This document shows positions 33,589 through 42,882 of a stretch of 64,000 nucleotides of DNA, in pieces (the stretch's first letter is position 1; the number at the start of each line of letters is the position of its first letter). The translations under genes and the position numbers were made by a program. Origin of the DNA: Phaeotremella fagi (Eukaryota; Basidiomycota; Tremellomycetes; Tremellales; Phaeotremellaceae); NCBI GenBank assembly GCA_001599715.1, contig BCHU01000010.1, forward strand, positions 124,001-188,000, read 5' to 3'. The notes beneath the pieces were generated by a model. The model did no database searches. It was not told the origin of the DNA and saw only the letters and a list, made by a program, of their open reading frames with translations.

Positions 33589-35789
33589 CTATCTATACCC
33601 TTTTCCATATGGTTGCGGAAATCCATTACCTCCATTAACATTAGCATTCCTATCCATCCAACCAGAACCAGTAGGTTGAACCTCATAAGGTGGCGACGGT
33701 CCATCATCATCAACAATATCATCGAAAGAATCACCTTCGTCATAAGCTAAACCCGATACAGGTCTGTCTTGACTCATACCATGATTCTGATGACTGTTGT
33801 TGCTCTGACCGTAACTTTGATGACTGTGATCTGAATGTCCATAATCTGAATAACCACTTGGAGCAGGTATCGTTCTGTTATAGACATCATTATAACCCTG
33901 CTGAGATTGGGGTTGGGTATAATTTCTAGAACGTGATTCTTCCCATGTGTATCCGGGAGATTGGGATCTGATCATACCGCCGTTAATGGGTGATTGAGAT
34001 CGGTTGATTCCTTCCAAACCTGGTGAATATGGATTAGGGAGGGCGGATGAAGAATATGAATTGACAGGTGCCATTTGTGTTGGTTTGGGGACTGGGACTG
34101 GTGGGTAGGAGATACCGAGAGGAGCAGCATTTGCAGTGAGATTCGCAGAGCTAGAGGGAGATGTCAGCTATGAGACTAGATACGTGCTCTATTCTAAAGC
34201 TCACCTGCTGTATTCATCATAGCCACTGGAACCATAAGATGGCTGTTGATGATATTCCTGTCGAGGAGGGTATTGCGGGTAATCAAACATAGCACCAGGA
34301 GGAGCTATTTTAATAAGTAAGCTACTAAACACGATATTCTGCTAAGTTAAACTCACGAGGACTGGGATAAATCCCCTTGTCATCCCTACCGAACGAAGGT
34401 GATTGCCTACCATCGTATTCCAAAGTAATGCTCGGTAAAGTAGGTTGAAGAACGTCGGCGTTCTTGATGATCTCTCCTTTCCCATTTGTTATCGGAACTC
34501 CGTTGGCAAGTTTCTTTTCTAAAGCGGCGTTACGTTGAATTCTCTGCCTTTGCTTTTTCTTGATCAACTCAGAGATACGCTATGAAGGGTGCTATGTCAG
34601 TGAAATAAATCAAACCTTTGAGATATAACGTACTTTATCAACCTTATGACAAACGTATTCCTAAGAATCTGTCAGCTGTGTTTCGAATTTAAAGGAACAG
34701 ACAACTGACCTTCAAATTTCCTTGGATATAGCACAGTAGAGGCACATACAAAACGGCAGAGGCAATGAGTAAGATCAAACTACCAGCGAAGATCAACACC
34801 GTGAGAATCATTGACCAAAGCAACATCGCAGTGATAGCGGAATTATCCCAATAAGCAGGAATATTCGATGTCTAACAACGAGTTAGGATTTGTATCGTTG
34901 TCAACAAGGCGTCAACTCACTTGGAAACCGTTAGCATAAGCAAATGAATAAAGGGTAAGGGCATTGATGGATTGTCTGGGTCCATCGGCGAGGAGAAGTC
35001 GCTTCCAACCTGACGACCATCAGCAACTATTTAGATCATGATCGCACCTTTGAATGTGAAGAAAATGAAGAAAGCGAAATCATCCTTCTTCTTTGTTGAA
35101 CTGTTGATATGACAGAACAAACAGAAATTATCGTAGTTTTCTACAACTAGAATGAGCTTTTGTATGATGGTACGATCAGGGATCAAGCTCACTAAGAGAT
35201 AAGTAATCGTTTGCAATCAAATTAGTGAATCCATAAGATATATCTCGAGACAAGACAACTTTTCGAGCTTTGTAGGTCTCGTATCCAAGCTAACACATCG
35301 TCGTTCAGTTCCAGATCCTCCAACCGATGAAAGTTTTCACTCACAAGCAAGAAGGAAAAGATGATACATCCAACAAAAATCCATTTAGCAATGTCGAAAC
35401 TGATTTTGATAGCACAGTCATCTCCGCATTTTGAATAGATAGCGTTCGTCCAGTGATTTGTTGATAACATCGTAACCGCTGTGAAGATATCCAGACCATA
35501 GACTGCGACTGATTTTAGGAGAAAGATGTAAACGAAAATGTATCTGATTGTTTGGTAAGTATTGATTGTGTTCTCGATGGAAGGGATTTAGACTACTTAC
35601 TTTATACGCGTGAGGATATCTGTTCGATGAAACTCTCTGATATTGATGAAATCAAACTACGTTGAAAGTCAGTAAACTTCATCAAACAACTCCTTTGGAC
35701 CGTGCGTCCCAACAAATTCGACAATGAGATGATAAACTCACTTTATGATCAGGTACCTCCTCTCTTTTCCAATCAGCTTCGCAACACAT
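33589..35789 (-). CDS. KCH1: KCH1/PRM6-type potassium-transport membrane protein
   Basis: This is a fungal plasma- or vacuolar-membrane protein of the KCH family (low-affinity K+ flux linked to calcium signalling in yeast). The start MCCEADWKREEVPDHKFDF is the family N-terminus; Cys2/Cys3 may be palmitoylated. Several hydrophobic segments follow (YIFVYIFLLKSVAVYGLDIF, WIFVGCIIFSFLLL, AFFIFFTFKGWKRLLL, ITAMLLWSMILTVLIFAGSL, ASAVLYVPLLCYI), then KEYVCHKVDKRISELIKKKQRQRI. The C-terminal ~300 residues are a cytosolic Pro/Ser/Tyr/Asn-rich tail ending YGKGYR. About eight introns are present. The gene sits alone inside the accessory region, with fast-evolving genes on both sides. Confidence 0.82.
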
Positions 35790-36740
35790 CTTGTCTACTA
35801 TTTAATTGTCCTTAAGCTCTGCCAAAGAATCGTAAGATCTAAATGAAACTCGTAGCAAAGGTAAAGGACGCCAGCGTTGGATGAGAGAGTGTGTTGATAG
35901 ATGAGAGAGTGTGTTGATAGATCGATAACAGCGAAAGTTGAATGAAGAGAATCCAAAGATCGTTTTGTAAGATTAGGTAAGTTCCAAGATAGTATCAGAT
36001 CAAAGACGATTGATTATACTTGTTGTTCTGTTGTTTGGTTGATGTGTTGTTACTGCGAGATCGATTTTAAGTTCAACGTTGATAATCGAATCTTGAACCA
36101 ATCTATGGTTTTTGATGTAAAGTGTATTTGATGAATATCAGAATCGACCTGCGATTATGATGATTCTGGATTAAAGAGCGTAAAAGTGTTTGTTATCCCA
36201 AGAGAAGATCGTGTTGAAAGGAGTTGAATTGGAGTTAAATGAGGGGTTAGCTAAATGACCATGATCGTAGCTAGGAGACGAGGGGGAAGGGGAGACGACG
36301 ATGGAGATGGCGTTTCAGACCAGTCGCCACTGAGACTTGGGTTATTTGCGGTGTAGTTTTGAATGAGTGTGGTTGATTGTGTAGACCTATGTAGGATGAG
36401 ATGGGGAAGGTGGATGATAGAATAGATATGAAATAAGAAGATAATAAAAACAGATAAGAATAATTGTTTAACTTGCTGGTCGCTGCGCAAAACGCGATCT
36501 TTGCTTTTTGTTTTTGACTTTGACTTTAAGGGTAAACAAGGGATTCGTGGCGGTATTGGCGATTGGTCGATCAGTGGCGTTGGCTTTTTACGAGAGCATC
36601 AATGGATGCTGAGAAGGTATTTAGGAATGAATGGAACGAAGCTTATGCAACCTACTTGTGTAACTGCAGAAGTAGTCGAAAAAAGTAATCTCGTCTTCTT
36701 AACATACTACCACCAACCACATTTTCTTTTCGCTTTTCTA
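35790..36740. promoter_or_regulatory. Long divergent spacer between KCH1 and D-like gene z
   Basis: It includes a perfect 20-bp tandem duplication, ATGAGAGAGTGTGTTGATAG, at 35881-35900 and 35901-35920, in the KCH1 5' region. Open frames at 36251-36490 (-) and upstream of 36741 (+) are not supported. The remaining sequence is plain AT-rich spacer. Confidence 0.6.
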
Positions 36741-37118
36741 ATGAGCGCTCAAGACTCTCAAAACACATCTTCCTCCCGTGATCACCTAGCTGCTCTCAGG
36801 ACCCAACTGAAGAGCATAAAATCCACCCAAGAACTCTATCCAGAAGACAGTAAATACTTCACTCTTCTCAAAGAACTAGAGACAGCCTTTGAACAAGTCG
36901 AAAAGACTTTCAATGAAGTTGGATCAGTTGAAATGAAGAGATATGCAGAATTTGTTGAGGCTCATGCTGCTTTTGGACGTGTTAGTCGCGAGATGGTTAC
37001 TTGGATCGAATCTAAGGAAGGGAGTTTGGATCGAATCAGACTACGTAATAGTGTTGATGAAGATGACGATATGGGTATGGAGGGACCTAAACGTCGTCAT
37101 ACTTGCTGGAAATGCTAG
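36741..37118 (+). CDS. D-like short protein z, unknown function
   Basis: The start MSAQDSQNTSSSRD is preferred to the upstream open frame because D genes start MSS/MSA after a pyrimidine-rich leader. The product is 125 residues. It resembles the N-terminal half of family D: helix LAALRTQLKSI, YFTLLKELETAFEQVEKTF and VEAHAAFGRVSREMVTWI. It is shorter than the ~190-residue members and ends in an acidic DEDDDMG stretch and CWKC. Membership in family D is tentative. Confidence 0.55.
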   Translation: MSAQDSQNTSSSRDHLAALRTQLKSIKSTQELYPEDSKYFTLLKELETAFEQVEKTFNEVGSVEMKRYAEFVEAHAAFGRVSREMVTWIESKEGSLDRIRLRNSVDEDDDMGMEGPKRRHTCWKC

Positions 37119-37613
37119 ACTATTTGTATTTGCTTATGCACATCATTGATTAAGCTGGAACTTTTTGACTAGGTACTGGATTTTATTGGCCTTTCACATG
37201 ACTTTATAAATCAACTGACAGTACCAGCATAATCATTGATCATCTGATTTACGACCCTAAAGTTTGTTCCTTTGATCGGCGTTGAGATTTTCAGAGATCA
37301 AACAAGAAAGTAAAATCTCCTATCTTCTGAAAAGAAAATGTTTTTGAAAAATACCAGACAATTATACCGAAAAGAGAATCAGCGCGAGGTTAAAGAAGAC
37401 AAGAAGACCTGACTTCTAGCGTAATATTCTTCGGGGCTTCTACTGTCGCTCCGATGTACTTTCGCATTCCTTCAAAGTCTAGAAATACCTTTGATATTTT
37501 GGCAGTCATAGAGACTATTTGTTTTTGTCAGTAAGGCTCTTTCAAAATAATGCAAAAGTAGATCCAATTCCGGTTTCTTTCTTTGTTTCCCCCCCATCTT
37601 TTTCCAATCGAAA
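37119..37613. other. Intergenic upstream of broken D copy
   Basis: Spacer of 495 bp with a pyrimidine-rich leader (CTTTCTTTGTTTCCCCCCCA) just before the ATG at 37614. No gene or repeat seen. Confidence 0.45.
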
Positions 37614-38258
37614 ATGAGCTCAAGTAGACATAGACACCAATCACGACTATCGCGCCGTGAGATTGTCAGGTCCTACCGAGACGAAATAAAAACCTAACAA
37701 TCTTACTACTACGCTTTCCTTCTGCAAAGTGGTAGTCGTCCTAGTACCAGCTCTTTCCATGTTCGACTGGACAGTTACCATAGTGATTTGAAGGTAACAC
37801 GAAACGCGTTTACAAAATATAGGGTGTTTGGAGGTTCAGAACTTCGCGGTGATGTGGAAGATACTCTTACACAGCTAATCAGAACTACAGAGGAATTTCG
37901 AAGTCGTTATGGAGAACCGGATATTAAACAAACACCTATCGTTGAAGACGTCATTGAGATTTATCAAAATCGTGTTGATCAAAATCGTGCAATAAATGAG
38001 TCTGCACATCAAAGAAGTCATCTGTGTCAACGAGGATCTCAGTTTCGCCATAATCTTCAAAAGTGGGATGACAATTTGCGAATTGCTCAAGAATGGTTAA
38101 AAACTTACGATGGCTTTAGAGACGAGTATAGTCATCTAAAGTTTATGGATACTTTTGCGGCCTTAGAATCAGCCACTAGAGAGGTTATGAGTCTTCTTCA
38201 ACTTCCAGCTTCACCATCATCAGAACTTGACATTGAAGCTATGCTGAATGACTATTGA
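37614..38258 (+). pseudogene. Family D member p with an in-frame stop
   Basis: The ATG at 37614 (MSSSRHRHQSR, then EIVRSYRDEIKT) matches the D start. Codon 28 is TAA (37695-37697), after which the same frame stays open to 38258 and keeps D features: HSDLKVTRNAFTKY, DTLTQLIRTTEEFRSRYG, then a Gln/Arg-rich helical half ending LDIEAMLNDY. Together this suggests a recent nonsense mutation. A poor-donor intron across the stop or a start at an internal codon are alternatives. A remnant of a similar 3' end lies just after the element at 41090-42163. Confidence 0.6.
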
Positions 38259-38892
38259 TGTTGGTTGAGTTTAGGTTATTAGGTTTTATCATTGATACGG
38301 CGAAGTGAGGTTCATATTGTATATACATAAGTAGTCAACTCTGAATATAGGTATTATTTTTTTGTCGTGCCATCTTCCTTAACCAAAATCAACGGCGCTG
38401 TACAAAGAAAAAGTTGCTCAAATACACGAATCTTCTTTTCTTTTCTAACATCAATGGAAAAATCAGTCAGTCTGTCGGTAAATGAAGAGCAAGACCCAAG
38501 TTAGGTATATTGCTATTTCTCAATACGCACGTTCTTTCCTACTGTACAATAATGCTGCAGCCACTCACAGTTAAATCTGCCTTCTTTCTTTAAAAATAAT
38601 CCTACTGTATAGAGCGAAGACAAAGAAAGAAGCCCTCAGCGAAATACAGTACGAGTACATATCGGTAGAAATTGCGCTCAATCCTTTTATGCTTGCCTTC
38701 AATTGTACGACGATTTTTCCCGATGATAAGAGAAAAAAAAATAGATTGTTTGCCTTCCTTTCATGGCAACAATTTTTTCAAAGACAGCTAAAAGTTTTTG
38801 AAGACAGTTAAAAGGTGAGCCAAGTTGAGTTTTTTTCTCTTCCCTCTTCATATTTCATTCCACCAAGAAATTCGTCCAAATTGTACGGAAAA
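38259..38892. promoter_or_regulatory. Promoter of D gene b, duplicated at 42.2-42.9 kb
   Basis: The whole stretch is closely matched at about 42215-42882: CATATTGTATATAC, GTAAATGAA.AGCAAGACCCAA, GCTGCAG, CTTTTAT.CTTGCCTTCAATTG and GATAAGAGAAAAA. Next come the paired AGACAG(C/T)TAAAAG elements, here at 38782-38794 and 38802-38814, exactly 20 bp apart, then GTGAGCCAAGTTGAGTTTTT. The boxes lie about 80-110 bp before the ATG. Confidence 0.65.
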
Positions 38893-39456
38893 ATGAGCTC
38901 AAGACCGAGTTTGCATCCAACAATCGAAGATATAAGACAAACAATCCGCGCACACTCCAATAAATACACAACCTATTGTTCGTTCGATCGGGCCGCACAT
39001 TCGGAAATGTTTCGTACTGAACTGAATGCGTGGGGAATTACAATCGATCATACACGAAGCCTTTTAACACAATATGAGTCTCAATCTACACATAGATCTC
39101 GTTCTATACTCACAGACCTTCGCGATTCTACTAGACAAATGAATAGCAGCTACAGAGCTTTCCAGACTCAATATCGGCTTTGGGAAGAACCCCGGAATCA
39201 ACGTAGTCAGGTGATTCAAAGCCAGGCTCAGGTAGTTCAAAGACAGGCTCAGAGTCACCAAGAATCAATTGTGCTCACCCAAATAATCTTAGATGAGGCG
39301 TGGGAGAGCTATCCCCGTTCTGAATCAAAAGATGCCGTTCTTGAAAGGTGTTACAGAGATTTAAATGCCGCACAAGGTGCTTGGAACACCGGAAACTACG
39401 AAATCATCCCAACTTTGTTAGCGGGTATTCATACCACTCTTTCTACAACCCAGTGA
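38893..39456 (+). CDS. Family D protein b, unknown function
   Basis: The start MSSRPSLHPTIEDIR (38893) follows the conserved leader. One exon, 187 residues. Segments: IEDIRQTIRAH, MFRTELNAWGITIDHTRSLLTQYESQSTHRSRS, RDSTRQMNSSYRAFQTQY, a Gln-rich helix (VIQSQAQVVQRQAQSHQES), and VLERCYRDLNAAQGAWNTGNYEIIPTLLAGIHTTLS. It is closest to genes c and d. It is predicted all-helical, with no signal peptide, membrane segment or known domain. Confidence 0.7.
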   Translation: MSSRPSLHPTIEDIRQTIRAHSNKYTTYCSFDRAAHSEMFRTELNAWGITIDHTRSLLTQYESQSTHRSRSILTDLRDSTRQMNSSYRAFQTQYRLWEEPRNQRSQVIQSQAQVVQRQAQSHQESIVLTQIILDEAWESYPRSESKDAVLERCYRDLNAAQGAWNTGNYEIIPTLLAGIHTTLSTTQ

Positions 39457-40236
39457 TTAAAGGAGGGAAGGGTTTTCTGGAGGAGGTAGAAATTCACGGG
39501 ATGGGGCAATGGAAATCATATGTGCTAGTAGTCAAAGGTGACTGTGGAGGCTGATATAGTTGTTTTAAGGATTATGCAATCAAATTTGTAGTTGAGTGCA
39601 GGTACCAGCAACTTCCATATAAATATTGAATCTCTCCAAGCTCAATAACATCATAAGCATACAACATCAGTTTTCTGGTTATATCATGAACACAAGTGTA
39701 TATACTGTAGAGGTCCTAATAACCAAAAGTAACTACCGTGAGCAGTATCATCCTCAAACTGGTGTTGAATTCTGTTTGATTCATCAACACCTAATATTAT
39801 TGATCTTGGATAAAGCTCAAGCCACCAGAAGAACTGGGCTTCCTACTCGTTGCTGCATAAATTCAAGGCCTTCTCAATTCCTGGAATCCATTTATCAATT
39901 TGATAAAATTTTGAAAGTGGCAGCCAAACCCTTGACTGCACTTGACTTACTGCACCTAGTCTGTCTTACATGGGAACATGGAGGCAGTGCAGATGGAAAA
40001 CTTATCCGTAAAACTTGCCCTCACTTGTTTTATCCTTGCCTTTGAATGTAAGGCAAATCTTTCCCATGATAAGATACGAGAAAAAAACGAATTGTTTTCT
40101 TTCCTTTCACCACAACAAATTCTCAAAGACAGCTAGAAGTTTTTGAGACAGCTAAAAGGGGAGCCAAGTTGAGTTTTTTTTCCTTCCCTTTTCACATTTC
40201 ATTCCGTCAAATAAATCCTTCAAATTGCCTAGAAAA
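39457..40236. repeat. 3' flank of D gene b and promoter of D gene c
   Basis: The 3' flank (39457-40020) is shared with the flanks of genes a, c and d, and a 139-residue open frame in it is a product of that duplicated flank, not a gene. The promoter part has AGACAGCTAGAAG at 40127-40139 and AGACAGCTAAAAG at 40146-40158. Confidence 0.65.
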
Positions 40237-40797
40237 ATGAGCTCAAGTGACGATTCGGATCGAACAATTCGACGTATTCAAAGTGATATCACCAGCCAAA
40301 ACAATGATTACCAATATTATCACCAGAGACGTGGGTTGATTGGAGGTTCACAAAGGTTCTATATTCTACTGCAAAATTGGGGAAGAGGAATTGGGCGTGC
40401 ACAACACCTTATGCAAGAGTATGAGTCTCAATCTACAAGTCGACCTACACTCCAAGAACTTCATCAAGCTGTGGAAAACGTCCGTAGCAGCTGGGATGCT
40501 TTCATGTCTCATTATGGGCCTAATGAAAGATATGAACAGCGTGAAGCTGCTGCGGTTGAACAACAGACTTTGAGGTACCAAAGAAGAATCGATCGCGCCA
40601 GAACTAGGTTAGACACAGCGTGGAACGGCCCTCGCACTTTGGTAACCACAGATGACATTCTTGAAGAATGTTACAGGGAATTAGCTACCGCACAGCATGC
40701 TTTGCACAACTTTTGGAACACCAGAAACCCCAGAAACCATAGAATTATCGAAGTTATGTTAGCTGATATTAGTGCCGTTCTTACTACGTGGCGTTGA
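40237..40797 (+). CDS. Family D protein c, unknown function
   Basis: The start MSSSDDSDRTIRRIQ (40237) follows the conserved leader. One exon, 186 residues. Segments: DYQYYHQRRGLIGGSQRFY, then ILLQNWGRGIGRAQHLMQEYESQSTSRPT, VENVRSSWDAFMSHYG, YQRRIDRARTRLDTAW, ILEECYRELATAQHAL and IIEVMLADISAVLTTWR. It is intact and closest to genes a and b. Rich in Arg and Gln, all-helical, with no known domain. Confidence 0.7.
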   Translation: MSSSDDSDRTIRRIQSDITSQNNDYQYYHQRRGLIGGSQRFYILLQNWGRGIGRAQHLMQEYESQSTSRPTLQELHQAVENVRSSWDAFMSHYGPNERYEQREAAAVEQQTLRYQRRIDRARTRLDTAWNGPRTLVTTDDILEECYRELATAQHALHNFWNTRNPRNHRIIEVMLADISAVLTTWR

Positions 40798-41089
40798 AGG
40801 AGGGAAGGGCTTTGTGGAGGAATGGAGATTGACGAGATGTGGTAATGGAGATCATACTGGTAGTCAGAGGTAAATCTGGAACCTGAAGTAGTCATTTAAA
40901 GAATATGCACTCAACTTTGTAGTCATGTGCAGGTACCAGCAACTCCTATAAATAAATCTTGAATTTCTCCCAACACAACACAACGGTAAGCTTACAACAT
41001 CCAATTTTGATTATTCAAATACAAATGTATGTACGAGTACTGTAGAGATCTTCATAACCAAAAGTAAGTACCCTCCTTAAACTAGTGTG
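40798..41089. repeat. 3' flank of D gene c
   Basis: It matches the flanks of b and d (GAACCTGAAGTAGTCATTT..., AGGTACCAGCAACTCC, GGTAAGCTTACAACATC, AAATGTATGTACGAGTACTG, TAACCAAAAGTAAGTACC). It is cut abruptly at about 41089 by the next element. Confidence 0.65.
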
Positions 41090-41207
41090 TGTCATGACGC
41101 TATGCTCAATCTCGAGCTCAATGTAACGGATCTCCCTTGCCTCCACTTCAGATCTCCTATCCATTTCTCAGTAGTTATATGTTCCTTCCATTTAGTTAGT
41201 ATCATAG

Positions 41208-41325
41208 CGTTAGAGCGTCAGAGCGTTATGGCGTTACCACTTTAGAGCGTAGCGTTAGAGCATTAGTGCGTGACGTTGTAGCGTTGAGGTATTATAGCGT
41301 TAGAGCATTGTAGCGTTGTAGCGTT
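41208..41325 (+). repeat. Degenerate AGCGTT repeats
   Basis: About ten copies of (T)AGCGTT or close variants (GAGCGT, AGCATT, GGCGTT) at irregular spacing, just upstream of the TATATAAGG box inside the 1.07-kb element. Confidence 0.7.
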
Positions 41326-41662
41326 TTCAGATGTATATAAGGCTGGGATCTGGAGCATTATTTATCTCATCTTTTTCATCTCTTCATCATCCTTTGACCT
41401 GCTTATCCTTTACTTATCCTGGCAACTTACATTGCCACTCATCCCTTGTTGTACATTACATCATCACTCATCCTTCACTCATCAGCACTCACTACACATC
41501 ACTACCTCCTTACTGGTTAACGCACACTCATTGTGGCAGGATGCACATTTACTGGCTTGACTGTAGCTGTACGGATCACCTTTGACCCCGTGCACCTCAC
41601 ATCGAGGTTGAGTTCGAGGTTGACGTTGAGGTTGAATCTCTTAAGGGTGATTGACTACACAG

Positions 41663-41663
41663 N
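41663..41663. other. Ambiguous base N
   Basis: The only non-ACGT position in the window. It lies in the middle of the 1.07-kb element and may mark an assembly join. Confidence 0.95.
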
Positions 41664-42060
41664 TAAGAGAAGGTTGATCAAGATAGCTTGATGTAAGGTG
41701 ATAACGATGCAGAGTACTATGAACTAAGAAATATCTAAGAGAAGACAAAAGTACGAGATCGATGCAGTTCAAGCATCAATCCCTCGAGGTATATATATGT
41801 CAGAACTAAACAAAAGAAAATAGAGAACAATAAAGAAGAAAACAATAACTACGTATAACAATAAGTCACCAGGACAATAGTGTTTAAGAAACAAAAGGAA
41901 TTAGAACAAAGACGTTTAGCAAACAAAAGGAACAGAAACAAGGAACAATAGCACAAAAGACTAGCCAATACCTTTGAAACAGTATTGTTAATCAAGTTAA
42001 CTTCGAGGTAACGAGGGATTCGAGGTTCGAGGTGAATTCTAGGTTCGAGGTAACGATGGA

Positions 42061-42148
42061 TTCGAGGTTGAGGTTCGAGCTCGAGGTTGAGGTTTAAGCT
42101 CGAGATTGAGGTTTGAGCTCGAGGTTGAGGTTTGAGCTCGAGGTTGAG
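42061..42148 (+). repeat. 19-bp tandem repeats at the right end of the 1.07-kb element
   Basis: Unit CTCGAGGTTGAGGTTTGAG occurs about 4.6 times with a few changes (42061, 42080, 42099, 42118, 42137). The last partial unit forms part of the terminal inverted repeat. Confidence 0.85.
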
Positions 42149-42163
42149 CATAGCGTCATGACA

Positions 42164-42882
42164 TTAACTATTCCATCACCAGAGATATCTGTCGAGGCTG
42201 GACTGAATGATCTTTTGGGTGAGTGAGGTAGGAGCTATTGATTTTCATAATTAACAAGTCGAAGTCAGATTCATACTGTATATACCTTAGTAGTAAACTC
42301 TCAATGTATGAATTGAATATTTCTCCTAAGTCAGCTATGGTAACAATCATCTTATCTCCCCTGTCCAACGCTCAGAGGTACAATGATAGAAACACTCAAA
42401 AATATAAGCCATCAGTTCTGTAAAGTTGGTGGAAAGACCAGTCTGTTGGTAAATGAAAAGCAAGACCCAAGCTTAGTATATTGTTGTTTCTCAAAACATA
42501 AATTGCCTCCAACCACAAAGCTGCAGTCGCTCATAGTAATGCCTTCCTTCTTGTTAGTACAGTACTCCTACTGTACAAAATGAAGACAACTAAAGAAGCC
42601 CTTGGCAAATAATGTACAAGTACACCGATAGATATTGGTTAAAATTGTGCGGAATCCTTTTATCCTTGCCTTCAATTGTACACCAATTTTCCTGATGATA
42701 AGAGAAAAATCAATCTGATAAGAGAAAAAAAACAAATTGTTTTCTTTCCTTTCATGGCAACAAAATTTGAAAGACAGCTAAAAGATTTGAAAGACAGTTA
42801 AAAGGTGAGCCAAGTTGAGTTTTTTTCTCTTCCCTCTTCACATTTCATTCCACCAAGTAATTTGTTCAGATTGTACAGATAA
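42164..42882 (+). promoter_or_regulatory. Relic of a D gene 3' end and promoter of D gene d
   Basis: About 42170-42240 matches the last codons and stop region of the p copy (38205-38290): CATCACCAGA, CTGAATGA, GAGT.AGGT. The rest matches 38290-38892. So the 1.07-kb element lies between the flank of gene c and the truncated end of another D copy. The paired promoter boxes are at 42772-42784 and 42792-42804, again 20 bp apart. Confidence 0.6.

Larger units (their letters stand above)
41090..42163. mobile_element. 1.07-kb element with ~32-bp terminal inverted repeats
   Basis: The left end TGTCATGACGCTATGCTCAA (then T/C, CTCGAGCTCAA) is matched in inverted orientation at the right end, ending ...GCGTCATGACA at 42163. 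The ends are TG...CA. Inside are a TATATAAGG box (41333), degenerate AGCGTT repeats, GAGGTTGAG repeats near both ends and an A-rich stretch. There is no transposase or other long frame, so it is non-autonomous or a solo terminal repeat. No target-site duplication is visible, which suggests recombination or deletion at the site. An ambiguous base at 41663 warns of a possible assembly join. Confidence 0.65.

Noticed and set aside
39626..40045. 139-residue plus-strand frame between D genes b and c
   Set aside because: It lies in the duplicated 3' flank; the corresponding frame is not kept in the flanks of a, c or d.
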